Part shown: positions 44,786-57,150 of the stretch, piece after piece
Position numbering within the stretch: position 1 is the first letter of the stretch
Layout: each line of letters begins with the position of its first letter
Assembly: GCA_019671135.1 (NCBI GenBank)
Contig: JAHRHY010000020.1
Location: 186,001-250,000 of the forward strand
Direction: 5' to 3'
Origin: Linnemannia hyalina
Lineage: Eukaryota > Mortierellomycota > Mortierellomycetes > Mortierellales > Mortierellaceae
Length of the DNA: 64,000 nucleotides
Program-made: the position numbers and the translations under genes
The notes under the pieces: generated by a model
What the model was told of the DNA's origin: nothing
Seen by the model: the letters and a program-made list of their open reading frames with translations, nothing else
Database searches by the model: none

Positions 44786-46837
44786 ATGGTCGCAAACCGA
44801 ACCATGAGTAAAAGCAGACGCCTCATCTTTGCCACCGCCGCTACCACCGCAGCTGCCCTGGCCATACTCACCAGCTGCTCCTCCGTCTCCGCTCAAAAAG
44901 TTACCCCCACTCCCGTCCAGGATATGGGTTGGACTAGAGTCGGAAGTGAGCTCTTCATCCAAGGCGGCGCTGTCACCCTCAACGGCGTCACCCAGCTCTT
45001 ATCCCCCCAGACTTTTGCCCTCGACCTCTCGACCTCTTGGTCAGTATCAGAAGCGCCCTGGCGCGCACTCTCGAACGGTGCCGCGTCTCAGTCTTTGTAC
45101 GCTATCAGCTCAATCAACAACCAAACCGTCCAGATATTCAAATATGTCGAGCCGTCGAGTTACACCATCACGGAATACGATGTCGTGAGGGATATCTGGA
45201 ACACGCCCGAAGTATTGACCGATAACCCAGACGTCTTCGCTCCAGGACTCACGCCCGTCATGAATACGCTCTCGAATCTGGTGTATATCGTTGGCAAGAC
45301 GAGTATGAATGAGCTTCGACCGAAAGGTCCGAACTGGTGGAGGACACAAGAGCTGCTGCCGAATAACACCTTGACCTCCCGGTATTTTGGGTCGGCGCTA
45401 TTTAACCAAGAGAAGATGAGTATCATGTATGTGGGCGGTTATAATTATGGAGTTAGCCCTACTCAGTTCGATCCCCAGGTGTTGGTGACAGTGTACATGC
45501 CCGTTAATGGACCCAGGTGGTCATTTCAGGTAAAAAAAGCAAATAAGAGCGAATTGGAGTGCGGCTTCAATTAGGGTTTTTTTTTTTTTTTTTTTTGGGA
45601 AAACGTGAAAGGTTTTTACGCAGAGTGTACTCATTTTTTTTTTTGGTATACCGGGCTTGTGAACAATCATAGAAAACTACTGGATCGCCACCCGCGCCAA
45701 GTTCAGGCCACTGCTCAGCCATCAGTATGTACCTCATTGACAAGTATCCCCAGAAAACAAATTCCATATCGTATCATCTATTAATCCTTCTTTTCTTCCT
45801 ATTTCTTTCTCAAACAAGGTGACGATAGCAAAACAATCGTTGTCTTTGGCGGCCAAACTTCAGTTGTGACACTAGCCTACACAGGTGCGATCAACATTCT
45901 GAATATGAACACAGCCACGGACACAGGCACTTGGACCGCAGGACCCCCGCACACTACCCCTCGAGTCTACGCCGCTTGTGTCCTGATCGGCGATCAATTC
46001 GTGGTCTGGGGTGGCAGCGATGGCATCAACACCATAGCTTCTGTCGAACCCATCGTCTATGATCTCATCCTGAACAAATGGGTCAACAACTACAGGGCTC
46101 CATCTTACTACTCGTCCAATCCGACCACAAATCCAACTCCAACATCCGGCTCTGGAAGTAAAGGAAACCAGGGTCCTGACTCGTCTCCTGGGTCTGATAG
46201 TTCGTCGTCATCTGCGGGGGCTGGAACGATTATTGGCGGTGTTGTAGGTGGGCTGGTTGTGGTTGGAGTTGTTATTGGGTTCTTGCTGTACATTCGTCAA
46301 CAGAACTCACGACTGAAAGAACTCCAGGAACAAGTCTCACAGGCCAGCCATCGACTCGAGGATGGCGGCAATATCACCAGCAACAACGACATCAGCGGCG
46401 GTGGCAAAAACACCGGCGCGCCTGTCGTGTACCCTAAACCACCAACTTTTCCATCCAACAACAACAACAACAACAACAACGCTATTCCGACACACGACAA
46501 CTACGGCAAGCTGGAACTCTCTCCAGATTTGCGGAACCACCCACAGCAGTACCTCCCTGCAGCCACTACTACCATGTCTTCGCCACAAACGTTTAACGAC
46601 AACAACAACTACAACAGCCCTCAGACACCCCAACCGACACAAGCCTCCGATCCTCAGGGCGGCGTGCAAATGTACCAACCCGATGCAGCAGACGGTGGCG
46701 CTGATTTCAGGGGACCTCAAGTGTACCTTTCACCAGTTAGCGCGCCTCAGGCGATCGACAACGATACGAATATGCCCGGTTACTATCATGAGCAAGAGTC
46801 TGGCACGAGACACCAGAACCATCCTCAGGAATACTGA
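44786..46837 (+). CDS. Kelch-like single-pass membrane protein
   Basis: Three exons, 44786-45529, 45673-45724, 45819-46837; 604 aa. The N terminus has a basic start and hydrophobic signal segment (RLIFATAATTAAALAILTSC ... VSAQ). The lumenal/extracellular part reads as Kelch-type beta-propeller blades: GSELFIQGGAVTLNG, IVYIVGKTSM-like and MYVGGYNYG strands, TIVVFGGQ, RVYAACVLIGDQFVVWGGSD. A Ser/Gly-rich stalk precedes one transmembrane helix near residues 400-423 (GTIIGGVVGGLVVVGVVIGF), then a short coiled coil (RLKELQEQVSQASHRLE) and an Asn/Gln/Pro-rich cytosolic tail. The 52-nt middle exon keeps the frame and completes a blade. Likely a cell-surface or secretory-pathway protein; ligand unknown. 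Confidence 0.85.
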
Positions 46838-47362
46838 ACCTCTTCTGGTTTATTAGTAGCTTTTTTTTCGTTTAAATTTTTTTTTACCTTTTTGCACCTC
46901 TTACTTGACTTTCTTTCATTTTGTCCATTTTGTCCTCCTAGTTTTCTTTTTCTTCCTCTTCGCCACCTCTTTTCCGCTAGAGAATGCATGCAACCAGCTC
47001 TCTTGGCCACAATTGCCTTGCTCTGTTGAGAGTCGATGTATGTTTGTGGTTGTTTGTGTTGCTAATCGGGAAAAAGAGGGGTGAGCCTAATCGATTGAAA
47101 TTTAGCCTATATCACGAGGTCCATTGTCCATCACCCCTGACCATCGACACGTTCCAACGTCTTCACCCTTCTTCTGCCATATTTTGCTCTCACTTTTCTT
47201 TTTTATTACTCTCCTTTTCCTTTTCTCATTCCGTCTTTCACTTTCACTACCGTTCACTTTGTTCATCTCGTCAAGTCATCCTTCCATCACAATAGCATCA
47301 AGAATCGTCTTGTACCATCATCATCCTTCACAAACACCCCTTCTCCCTTCCTCACACAACCT
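46838..47362 (+). other. spacer and leader before Sel1 copy d
   Basis: 3' flank of the Kelch-like gene (T-rich) followed by a CT-rich leader that resembles the leaders of other header-Sel1 loci (a CCATCGAC motif followed by TTC/CTT-rich sequence). Confidence 0.5.
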
Positions 47363-48458
47363 ATGCTGCAGACAAACGCAACTCAGGAACGCGTCCAAGC
47401 AGTCCGGCCTCTGTACAGCAGTAGCCACCGCTTCAGTATCTCCTCCGTTCCTCCCTCAGACATTGTCTACATCACCAGCCACTCGGACACCATCACCGGA
47501 AAGGATATTGTACTCTGGGAAGATATCGTCACTGTCTTCAAGCATGCATCCTATGTTCGCCACGAGGCCAAGGTTCTGTCGTTCTTGAAGGGGAGCGACT
47601 TTCGAACGTATGTACTTCCTCGTACTTTTATTTTGCATCTGTAACGGCGACCTGTGGAGAGAAGAAGAGCGCGGTCATAACCTTTTTGTATTGTTTCTCA
47701 ATCGGTCATCATATAGCATTGAGCCCCGGAGGATCTTGGCTGCTCCAAACTCTATTCTGGAAGTAGTGATTGAAGGACAGCCGGGGCTCCCAGAGCTGGA
47801 CGCGTTCAATCCAACACCTTCACCAATGCGGGATTTGAACAAACGGAGTCCGGAATACCACCCCTCAACCAAAAATCGACCCGTGTCTATGGCCCGCGCA
47901 CCACAACTCAATGGTAACAACAACAGTCGCTCGAGCAACAATAACACGGACAATGACCTGTACAAGAAATTACCTCGTGGCCCTCAGGGTCAAGCAGAGG
48001 ACATCACCGACATTTTCACCAGAGCCACCCTTGGCGACGCATCTGCCCAAATCAGCATCGCAGAGTTGTACAAAGAAGGCGAGGAGGTCCCACAGGACTA
48101 TGAACGAGCTATGGAATGGTATATGCAAGCAGCCAACCAAGGAGACCCAACAGCACAATGGAACGTTGGCTTACTATTCCACCATGGCCTAGGTGTGACC
48201 GAGGACTTTTTGAAGTCAATGGCATGGTACCGCAAGGCAGCGAAACAAGGTTACGGAGGAGCGCAGTACAGCATTGCGCGGATGTTTGAGTATGGACAAG
48301 GGGTTCCCAAGGACGAGAGTAAAGCAGTGGAGTGGTACTTCAAGGCAGCCGAGAACGGACATGTGCCGGCACAGCAGTACCTTAGGTATAGAAGAGAGCA
48401 TACTAATGATAGGGCTATGCCTCGACCCCACTCGTTGTTATTAAAATCCATCGAGTAG
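47363..48458 (+). CDS. short header-domain Sel1-repeat protein (copy d)
   Basis: Two exons, 47363-47607 and 47717-48458, 328 aa. It has the same unrecognised header: RVQAVRP, DIVYITSHSDTITGKDIVLW, EDIVTVFKHASYVRHEAKVL, SFLKGSDFRT, then the phase-2 intron at the family position and EPRRILAAPNSILEVVIEGQ. After a polar, Asn/Ser-rich linker there are only three Sel1 repeats (ISIAELYKEGEEVPQDYERA, WNVGLLFHHGLGV, YSIARMFEYGQGVPKDESKA) against eight in copies b and f. C terminus normal, no lesion seen. Likely a scaffold; partner unknown. Confidence 0.83.
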
Positions 48459-49239
48459 TTCTCGCGCACAATTGTCTTCCCTCCTTTACCTTTTTCCTTT
48501 CTTCCATGAGAAAATGCATGGGACTAATTATTCAAAGACATGACCCCTTAATCTAATTAGAACATGAAATTGTTACTCAGGGGAGAGGGTCGACGGCCAG
48601 AGTTGTAGGACCGCTGTTAGGTCCTCAATTTGTACGGAGGGGGGGAAGGGGGTTGTAGGTTGGGGGGAGGGGAAGTGACAATAGCGTCCTAAAAGAATCA
48701 CACAAAACGATACACTGCAGCGTGCCAGCGAAACTCTTGTCAATACTGCTCTCGTCCAAGTGATGTGTAAAAGGACCTTGTATTCATATTAATAAAGAGG
48801 GGGTTGTTACCTGCAGCGTGCCAGCGAAACTCTTGTCAATACTGCTCTCGTCCAAGTGATGTGTAAAAGGACAAAGAGCAGACAAGAGGGCTCGGCGCAC
48901 TACTAATACTATGTCTACTAAAGAATATGACTGCTAACCTAAGGCATCGCCGCCACTGCCTAGCCACCACATCTTTTTGTAATAAAATGAGTCATTCTGA
49001 GAACCCTTTAGTACATGACCTCCTTCACCCTCCTTTTTGCCCACACCCTCTGTTCGACTTTACTTTCCATTTGTTTCTCCCTCTTTCTTTTTGCCACCAT
49101 TTCCACGCCTTTATCGCCTTCCTTCTTTCCTTTTTAAACTTACACCCTCTTTCGGATTTTTTCCTTCACCCCTCGACTTCTCCATATCCTTTACTTACCA
49201 GCCTTCTTCGCCTCATTTCCGCTGATACTTTGCAGTACC
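48459..49239. other. spacer and leader before decayed CRN
   Basis: Contains the 62-bp direct repeat described separately. From about 49,015 it is a CT-rich leader similar to those of the two intact CRN genes (CTTTCTTTTTGCCACCATTTCC, TTTGCAG...ACCATG). Confidence 0.55.
48715..48872. repeat. 62-bp direct repeat
   Basis: Identical 62-base units at 48,715-48,776 and 48,811-48,872 (start CTGCAGCGTGCCAGCG, end AAAAGGAC), separated by 34 bases. Non-coding. No link to a known element seen. Confidence 0.9.
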
Positions 49240-52200
49240 ATGGCTGACGACCTTACCCTGTTCTGTCTTGTTGATGGGGAGTCCACATTAAACGCCTTCT
49301 CTGTCAAGATTGACCCCAACAAGACTGTCGATGGCCTCAAGAAGCTCATCAGGGCCATGAAGACCAACGGTTTCAGCGATGTCACTGCAGGCAAGCTCAC
49401 GCTCTGGAAAGTCACGGGTCCCAATCGCAAAATACAACGAGGACACTCCCATCCTGCTCAAAAATGTCTCCAGCTGCGATAAGGATAAGCTCGATCCAAC
49501 AGACGATGTTTTCGAAAGGTTTCCACAATTACCACGCAAGAAAACGATCCACATCATCGTCCAGCGCCCTCCTCAAGGTAATGCACACGCGTTTTGCTCT
49601 TTTTCATAGTTTCGTTAGTCGAGGGCAAAGTTGCGCATTGTACTTACCTCATCTACATATCCTAATCCTATGGTACTGACATAGTCCATGCACCTGTCCG
49701 TACCCAAGTCTCTCGGCTGTCAGGTACGTCAATCGTATTACCATTGAATTATTAGCCCACTTGAAGTCTAGCCTCGCCGATGCCTGAAGAGTGGTGCAAT
49801 ACTGACTGTGCTTCCATTGCATTCAAATAAGAGAGAAATGGCATCAACTTGTTGTACAGATTGAGGACAGCTTCTTCGCACCTGATTCAGACAATTACAC
49901 AAGCCTCGTCCAATTCGTTAAAGGCGGTGCGGACATTCCAACAACAGGAGGAACACTGGGAGGTCTACCCTTTGTTCCTCCCGTGCAGGCAGGGAAACGA
50001 ACCAGCCCAGTCTCTTGTTTCTAAACTTACCAAAATCGTTTGAGACACAGGACCCTCCCACTACTGCCGATAGAGCGCTCGAGAGAATTCGTGGGCGAGC
50101 GATTCCTCTGTTTCCGCTCATCGGTGTCTCTGGATGTGGGAAAACGAGGACGACGATTGAGATGCTCTCCAAGAACTGGGGATTTTATTTCAATGGAAGC
50201 GACGCGGATTTGGATAGCGCGGATTTGGGGTCCAGTGATCTCGTCAGCTTTCTCCAGTTAGTCCAGGAAAGCTCACGATACCAAAGTTGTGATTTAGGAA
50301 GCAACATCCACGTTCACCTCTTGGCGCTGGCTCCTGTTCTTACTCGCGTCATAATTTTGCACCACTGTCTCAATATTGCGGAACGCGAAGGAACGACATT
50401 TACTTGCAGACATTGGATGCTGTTGCAAGTTGGCTTCCGCGCGATCGGTGTCAAGGACTTGTTTGCCAGTCTCTTCATGTCGATTGCGGATAAGATCCAT
50501 CGCCACTCCGTAGACATCACGACCATGCGCGCCTTCGCCCAAGAACGATTCTCCAGTCTTCGCCAACGCCTTCTGAAGGTGAGGCCTCACCTTCAACACG
50601 CCCTCCGAGCGCTTTGGCTACAAGATCCTTTTGGTGATTGACGAAGCCCAAAATCTCAGCAATGAGGAATTTGGAATTTTCCCTTCATAGCGAACCCCTT
50701 CGGAAATTGAGCGACGAGCTGGAGCTGACCTTCCTGACGTCTATAAGCGACCGATCCTCTCCCCCTTGGTTCACGGGCTCAACCAGATCTCTTTCGAAGA
50801 GAACCATTTTTGCGTGGTACCCTGTGGGACTGACCTCAGTGCTCTCGACATGAATTGGCTCGAAGACTCGGCTCCTGGCTCCAAAGGCTACAGAAGGTCG
50901 CTTAGACCATTTACCGATTTCCGAGGCTGGGAGTCGCTCGAACAGGTCCAGAACTACCGAGACCTTGTGCGTCGCTCGCTACCCAATGACATGGCCAGAA
51001 TCATCTTCGACACTCGTGTGCCGAACGAATCGATACCAGAGCTCTTTGCACGCTTGCGTGGGCGTTTTAGGCCCATTGTTTCCGCGATCGGTAAGCAAAG
51101 CTGAATGTTCATTGTTGTTCCAAGCTAGAAAGATTGGAAAAGAAGAAGCGGAAGATGGCGAAAGCAAGTTGCACTAGCTAACTAATCAATATTTAATCAA
51201 TGTTTAATTAGAGCACATGATGACGCCCAGCAATGGCGAGATCGATTGGAGACTGGCGACCAAGGAAACGGAAGATACGTTGTCATCAACAGAGTCCCGA
51301 TATTGCGGCCGAGGGAACATCGTCTTCGACATATCGCGAATGATTCGAAGAGTTCACAATTTCGAGCCGCGATACGCGAAATATCAAAACATACAAACCA
51401 CCCTCAAGACCTTTGTGTTGGAGCACTACCTGCACGGGAGTCCTTTGCTTCTCGATACGATGGAGGCGCCGCTGTTGGAAGCTTCTGTCGGCAGGACCCT
51501 TGATTTCGGCGAATGCACGAAGACGGTCCTCGGTGAACCCATTGCACTGCGCGCTGCTGTGAACTATTTCCGTCGATATGACCTGGAATTTCACAGTGCG
51601 ATCTGTACGTTGCACGGTTTGGGATCAAATGCATCAGTGCATGGATACCAATGGGAAATGGTAGTCTTGCCTAACCTGGCACACGTTTTCCATGGCAAAA
51701 TCCTATCCAACACAGGTCTAGTTCCGGAGGGGGAGAAGTCTTGCGATCCCATTCAGAATGGCAAGGCCAAAATTGCTGGATATGTCAACCATCTCGCCCT
51801 TGGGATCGACTCTGAAACTATGTCACTGGATGCGTTTCTGGATGCTCATGTCCACCACGGTTCATGCAAGGATGGGAAAACAGTTCCGCCGTTTTATCTT
51901 CCAGCCGAGACACCATCAGGACCTGACGTTGCATTTGTTCTTCGTCTCGACAGCCATGGCTACTGTCCCGTTTTCGTCCAATTGAAGATGCGACACAAGA
52001 TGACAAGACCAGAACGTCAGAATGAGTTTTCTACAGTCAAGGCTAACGGTGTCCAAGGTTATCTTCAAGAGGCGATTCTTCAGACGTTTTGTACCGGTTA
52101 TCCTAAGCGGTTCCTTGGAGTTGCTATTGATTACCCGGCCAAGTTTGCAGATGTCGAGGGTACATTTCCGAAAGTCGGACGAAGCGAGCAAATCCGGTCC

Positions 52201-52347
52201 GCCCAAGGAGACATACCCCAGTGCATTTCGCTGAGGATTGACAAGAACAACATACATGACCTTTTCCCCCAAAACCATACGCAGGCGCTGGATATGCTTA
52301 AGGGAATCATGCGACAGTTGAACCAGAATTACTGGCTATGGGAGTGA
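49240..52347 (+). pseudogene. decayed Crinkler (CRN) with header, P-loop and REase-type nuclease
   Basis: The header starts at ATG 49240 with the classical LFCLVDGES motif and switches frame near 49,410-49,435. A header-end intron starts at 49,578 and a short exon at 49,685-49,723 is likely. From 49,832 the P-loop module follows, with a frame change near 50,010, Walker A GVSGCGKT at 50,123-50,146, a further frame change near 50,590-50,640 with Walker B LVIDEAQN, and a stop near 50,686. After a good intron (51,091-51,211) the final exon is intact: it carries a PD-(D/E)xK-like pattern, GPDVAFVL ... PVFVQLKMR, then IRSAQGDIPQCISLRID. With at least three shifts and a stop I call it broken; sequencing errors are a weaker explanation. 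No repaired sequence is offered. Confidence 0.8.
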
Positions 52348-53574
52348 TCATCAAAGGGATGAACGTGCGACGAATCATCGTCGGTCCGAGGATGAAGAAG
52401 ACGAAGACTCTCACAAAATGAAGACGAAGACTCCCACAAAGATGATGACGAAAACTCCTACAGAGGTGTAGACGAAATCTCTGGACTCTGACTATGTTGC
52501 CCTTGCCTTGCAGCTTGCTATATTGCTATATGATATTTCTGGTTGCGCAGATGTACTCCAACCTCCATTCCTACTTAGTATCTTCCATGCGAACGAGTTG
52601 GCAGAAAAATAAATGTCACGAGCAAAGTCTCCAACTCTCCTTTCTCTTTCCATTCTCCACAATCATCTCTGACTTTAATTGAGAATCGCCTCGATCGATC
52701 TCTTGATAATGAGGCAAAACCAAAGAATCTCCTTAGTAGCACTCTCTTGTGAATCGCTTTACATGACGTCGTTAAAGGTGTTTTCAAGTTTGACACTCTC
52801 AATGACCCTATCTATCTTCATAAAGCTGTACTCTTCACCCGTATGACGTTCCTATTGCGCATTGAACCCAACCATCGATATTGCACTGGGAAAGCGGCTG
52901 GAGCACGCAAATGATCCAAGGCTATCAGTCACTATTTTTGAACAACTTATTCATCAATAAGGCAGTGGAATGCTACTTGTCCGCCACGGGTCTCATACTG
53001 CAAAAAGGCAAACCCGGTAGAATTAAACTCTGACCCCTTGGATATCTTCTTCTACGGATGATGACACCTTAAAGACAATTTATAAGCGGCATTTGGCGCA
53101 CAGTTGGACCGGGCAGTGCTTAATGTGGGGGTTTTTTTTGAAGGATGGGAACGGATGTTTCAACATGGAAGGAAAGTGGCGTGATCGGGTCTATCGATAT
53201 AAGGAATGCTCACATATAAGTATCTAGAGCTATCGCTATTAGCTATCAAGCCTGGCACCACTTTCGCTTTAGGGTTCAATGTTCGCTAACACAATAGCAT
53301 TGATACCTTGACAATGTAGACCTCACATTGGGGTTTCACGATTAATATACAATACATACCGGTGCAGGTTTCCATCAACCTCAACATGATGAATATACTT
53401 GTCCAGCTGCGCCCGACCGTTCCGATTCTAATAAATGGGCTGTAATTCGTCGAGGCTCCAACTTACCAGAAAAAGTGTAAAAGAAAAAAAAATCCCCCCA
53501 CCCCCCTGCTTGAGCAAACCCCGCCTCAACAGCAAAAAGGACAAACAAGATAAAAAAAAAAAAAAAGATCTGGG
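52348..53574. other. intergenic, AT-richer region between CRN loci
   Basis: Short imperfect repeats of GAAGACGAAGACTCNCACAAA occur at about 52,393-52,465. The rest has no recognisable gene. Poly-A and poly-C runs at about 53,484-53,566. Confidence 0.5.
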
Positions 53575-53823
53575 TAACACTTACGTTCCTATAGTCTGTT
53601 TCATTTCCGAAAGGGAAGCCACCCTACCACGATGTCGCAGATGGGTAAGCATCATGCAAGGCAATAAGGATATCCCCCCAGAGGACAAAAGTCCTTTTTT
53701 GTACCTGGGTCCTGGTGGCAGCCGATGTAGACTGTGGATGCGGGTGAAGGAGAGGGGTGTGGAGATGAAGGTGCTTTTGTGCACGGAGCGCAAGGCTTGG
53801 ACCGGAGGGTTGTCGTCTTCCAT
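53575..53823 (-). pseudogene. decayed header-domain fragment (copy e)
   Basis: Inverted counterpart of copy c: ATG 53823, MEDDNPPVQALRSVH, then, after 45 bases absent from copy c, YIGCHQDPGTKK in another frame, then further shifted header sequence up to a GTAAGT donor near 53,575. No Sel1 part follows. Beyond 53,779 it resembles copy a (30.4 kb) more than copy c. Confidence 0.7.
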
Positions 53824-56800
53824 GGATGTCTGTAGGGTTCTGGGTTCAACGAGAGGTCGGGGTCCAAAATGCAAGAGTGGGTAATCAAGATCTTTGGGGT
53901 GCCGCAAGAACCGTTCTTGATGATCCATTGTCCTTGAAAGCACGTGCAATGCTACCCTCCAGTACACAGAGATATATTTCCATGACCTTTGTCACTCTCT
54001 TCTTTTTGCCACCATTCCCACACTTTCATCGCCCTTAATTCTTTGCCACCCTCTGCGCTTTTTTCATCATCTTTGCCACTCCCTCCCCTTATCGCCTCCC
54101 CCGCTCACATGCCTTCTGGTCAACTTTACTTTCTGTTTACTCTTTCTTTTTGCCACAACATTCACACCTTCATCGTCTTTGCCGCCGTTCCCACACCCTT
54201 TGATCCCTCTTTCTTTCCTATATAAACTCGCACCTTCTTTCATCCTTTTCGCTTTTGTCTTCTCTCAACCCTCCCTTTCTCCATATCCTTTACCTTCCAG
54301 CATTCTTCCCCTCATTTTCACTGACCCTTTGCAGCACCATGGCCGACAACTCTCTGACCCCGCCTTGTCTCGTTGATGAAGAGGCTGTCTCCAACGCCAT
54401 CCCTGTCGAGATCCCCTCAAGCGACACTGTCGATGATCTCAAGATGCCCACCAAGACTGAGAAGACTAGCGACTTTAGTGATGTCGATGCAGACAGACTC
54501 GTCTCCATTCCTCACGACGACGACAACGACGATGAACAACCCATCCTGTTGGACAAGATTTCTGAGGAAACGAAGCTCAATGCAACCACCGATCTCTCTA
54601 AAGCCGTTGACACTGAGTTGCCCGAGGACACAATTCACAGTTCCGTCCAGCGCCCTACTCCAGGTAATGTGGCCTCACTTTGCTTTCATTGACACCTTGA
54701 ACATACTCCTGTAATTGGTAAAGTCTAAATGATGGGTAAGGTTTGTGCTGTTTAGCTAATCTTCCTTTTTTTTCCTTTGATCCGCAGCTTCACCCACACG
54801 GCCGATATCTGTTAGGGCCAGTGACATCGAGAAGGAGGTGGCAGGCATCCTCGAATCCTTCAGTTGTCGCCATGTCACCCATGTTGTCGATCCAAAGGAC
54901 ATTGAAACCGCCCAGAGGGAAAGACTAGGACCTTTTTACAAGAGAACCTTGTCATATCACGATTCAGCGACAGACACAAGCCTGGTGATGTTGGGACTGG
55001 CTCTGGGCAAGCAAGCCAAGACGGGGTATGACAAGACTCTTCAATATTTTGTCGAGGAAGACTTTGGCTTGTGCGATAGTCACAGCGTAGTCGCTATGGT
55101 TGCCCCTCCTGGCTCAGGAAAGACTGCTACTGTCATTGATCTGGCAGCCAAGCATTTTGTCGTCTACTTTGCCTGTTGTTCTGCGGGTGCCACTGACTCT
55201 CCTGACTTCAAGGATCCAAACTTTGTCACGCTGGCCAAAGATGTCGAGCGTATATACACGGACAGGACCGACAGGGAACCGATGACATTGCACGAATTGT
55301 TGGATCTCGATTCTAATGTGAAGGCACTCGTAGGAGAGCGCGTTGAGCTCGAGATCCTTGCACGATTGCTTTTTCTGCAGCTGCTTCTCACCAACAATCC
55401 TGGTCTGGAACCAATTCAGTTTTTCCGTGAGCAGATTACCGGAGGAGCCTCAACTATCGGCGAGCTGGTCGACAGGCTTCGGGAGTACGACAACAACACG
55501 ATTCAAGATATGCTCAATGAGGTCCAAACCAAAGTTAACTCGCTTCTTGGTATTAAAGGAGTCTGCCTAGTAATTGCTTTAGATGAAGCTCAGGTTGCAG
55601 AGAATGGGATCTTGGCCGACAAGCTCGTCTCGCCATACGCTGTGGCCGCAAGGAGAGATAGCCTTTTCGACGGCAACAATCAAATCAGGTCTCAGCTCCG
55701 CCGCGGCTTTCTCACGCCTTTGTCCGCAGCGTTGAACAACATACAAGCAACACTAGTGACTCTTGGCACAACACTCTCGCTGAAAGATACCGATCATGTG
55801 TACACCGATGTTGGCAAGGAAACCTACTTTAAAAAAATAATGGACTTCCCTCGCTTCGATCCAGATGATGTCGACAGAATTCTCTCGGATCTGGTCGACA
55901 TGTCCGACTGTGAAATCTCACCTGCCAAACGCCACAAGCTAACAGGACGAGCCCAATTTTCCGTTGGTGTCGTCGACCGGCTCATCGAAACCGGCTCTAT
56001 CCAGGCCTCCAAGCAAGATATTCTAGATAACGCCATTGGCGGCACAATTGAGCATGTGATGGGTGTACTTCGGAAAGGGGTACGCACTATTCTCGAGAGC
56101 GACAACACAGGCGAGGATGCGCGGCTTTTTAGTCGAATGGTCTTGGCATATCATCTCCAAGGTGACAAAATTTCGTTTCCGAGCCGACGCCAGTCCAGCT
56201 TTGTGGAAATGGGCTTGTGTAAGCTTCTGCCACATCGCAATGGCGACATTCACTTGGTGATGGACGAGCCAATTGTGGTTGATGCGGTAGAGGAGGAACT
56301 TAAGGCTTCTCACGAGGATTCTGCATTCTCAGAGTACCTAAGTCTACTCTACCAGAGTGTCGCCGACTTTGGCGTGGCTTCAACGTCAAAGGAAGATACT
56401 CTGGAACTACTTGTCCGTCGATCATTTCAACGATTCAACGGCTACCGTTTGGTTGATCTTCCATTCCTTCGAGGTGTCACATTACCCGCCTGGTGCTATA
56501 CTCTCCAGTTTCAAATTGACAGTATTAACACAGCCAAAGGATTTGGATACACCGCCATTGGAGCTCGCGCCGATCTCGCCTTCCTCACCGAACGTCCTCC
56601 AAACAAGATGCTCATTGCTTGCTCAGGCGCATGTCCGCATGGATCCTGGTTTTTCTCTAACAGAAGGTACGCCGGCTCTCTTGCAATCCAGTTCTACAGC
56701 AGCCGTCTGGCAGGTCGCGTCAACGAGTCCATTGAATATTCCAGTGATATTCGACGTTCCTTCTCGCCGTATTGCGGCTACTCGAGCCGATCCTTGAAAG

Positions 56801-57150
56801 ACGGCCCATCCTTAAAAGACATTCGAAGCGACTTTGAGGATTCTCGTACTCCATCTGACCTCAGGGGGACCCTCCGCATCCATGTCGTATTCCCTAACGC
56901 CGAGAGTCGTACGCCAGCTACCCACGCCTGGAGAGAACATGTGACTGGGATCGAGGATGTGATGGTGTACATCAACCTTTTGAACATGGACGATTTGTTC
57001 TATGAGGGGATCTCAGAGCAAAAGGACGATATGGCCCTTCTGAAAAAGTTGATCAGATTTGTCTGCCAGGAATAAATACTTTACGATTTGCAACCTTGTT
57101 TCTCATCTTTTTCAACCTTTTGTTATGATGCTACTTTTCTACCTTTACGC
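53779..57150 (+). repeat. inverted repeat, right arm
   Basis: Partner of 33,630-37,000. Covers the header-remnant start, the shared CRN promoter/leader, the whole CRN gene and about 75 bases of 3' flank with weaker similarity. Confidence 0.85.
54339..57075 (+). CDS. Crinkler (CRN)-type protein B: Ubl-like header plus P-loop NTPase
   Basis: Two exons, 54339-54663 and 54788-57075, 870 aa, the same lengths as CRN A. The header exon translates identically. I count eight amino-acid differences from CRN A over the last 745 residues, for example Leu-Leu-Ala to Leu-Ile-Glu near 56,000 and several in the last 70 residues. Walker A APPGSGKT and Walker B LDEAQ are unchanged, and the C-terminal nuclease-like region again lacks the QxK Lys. 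It is tail to tail with Sel1 copy f and head to head with header remnant e, the mirror image of the left arm. Effector or conflict role inferred from the family; expression and activity unknown. Confidence 0.85.
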
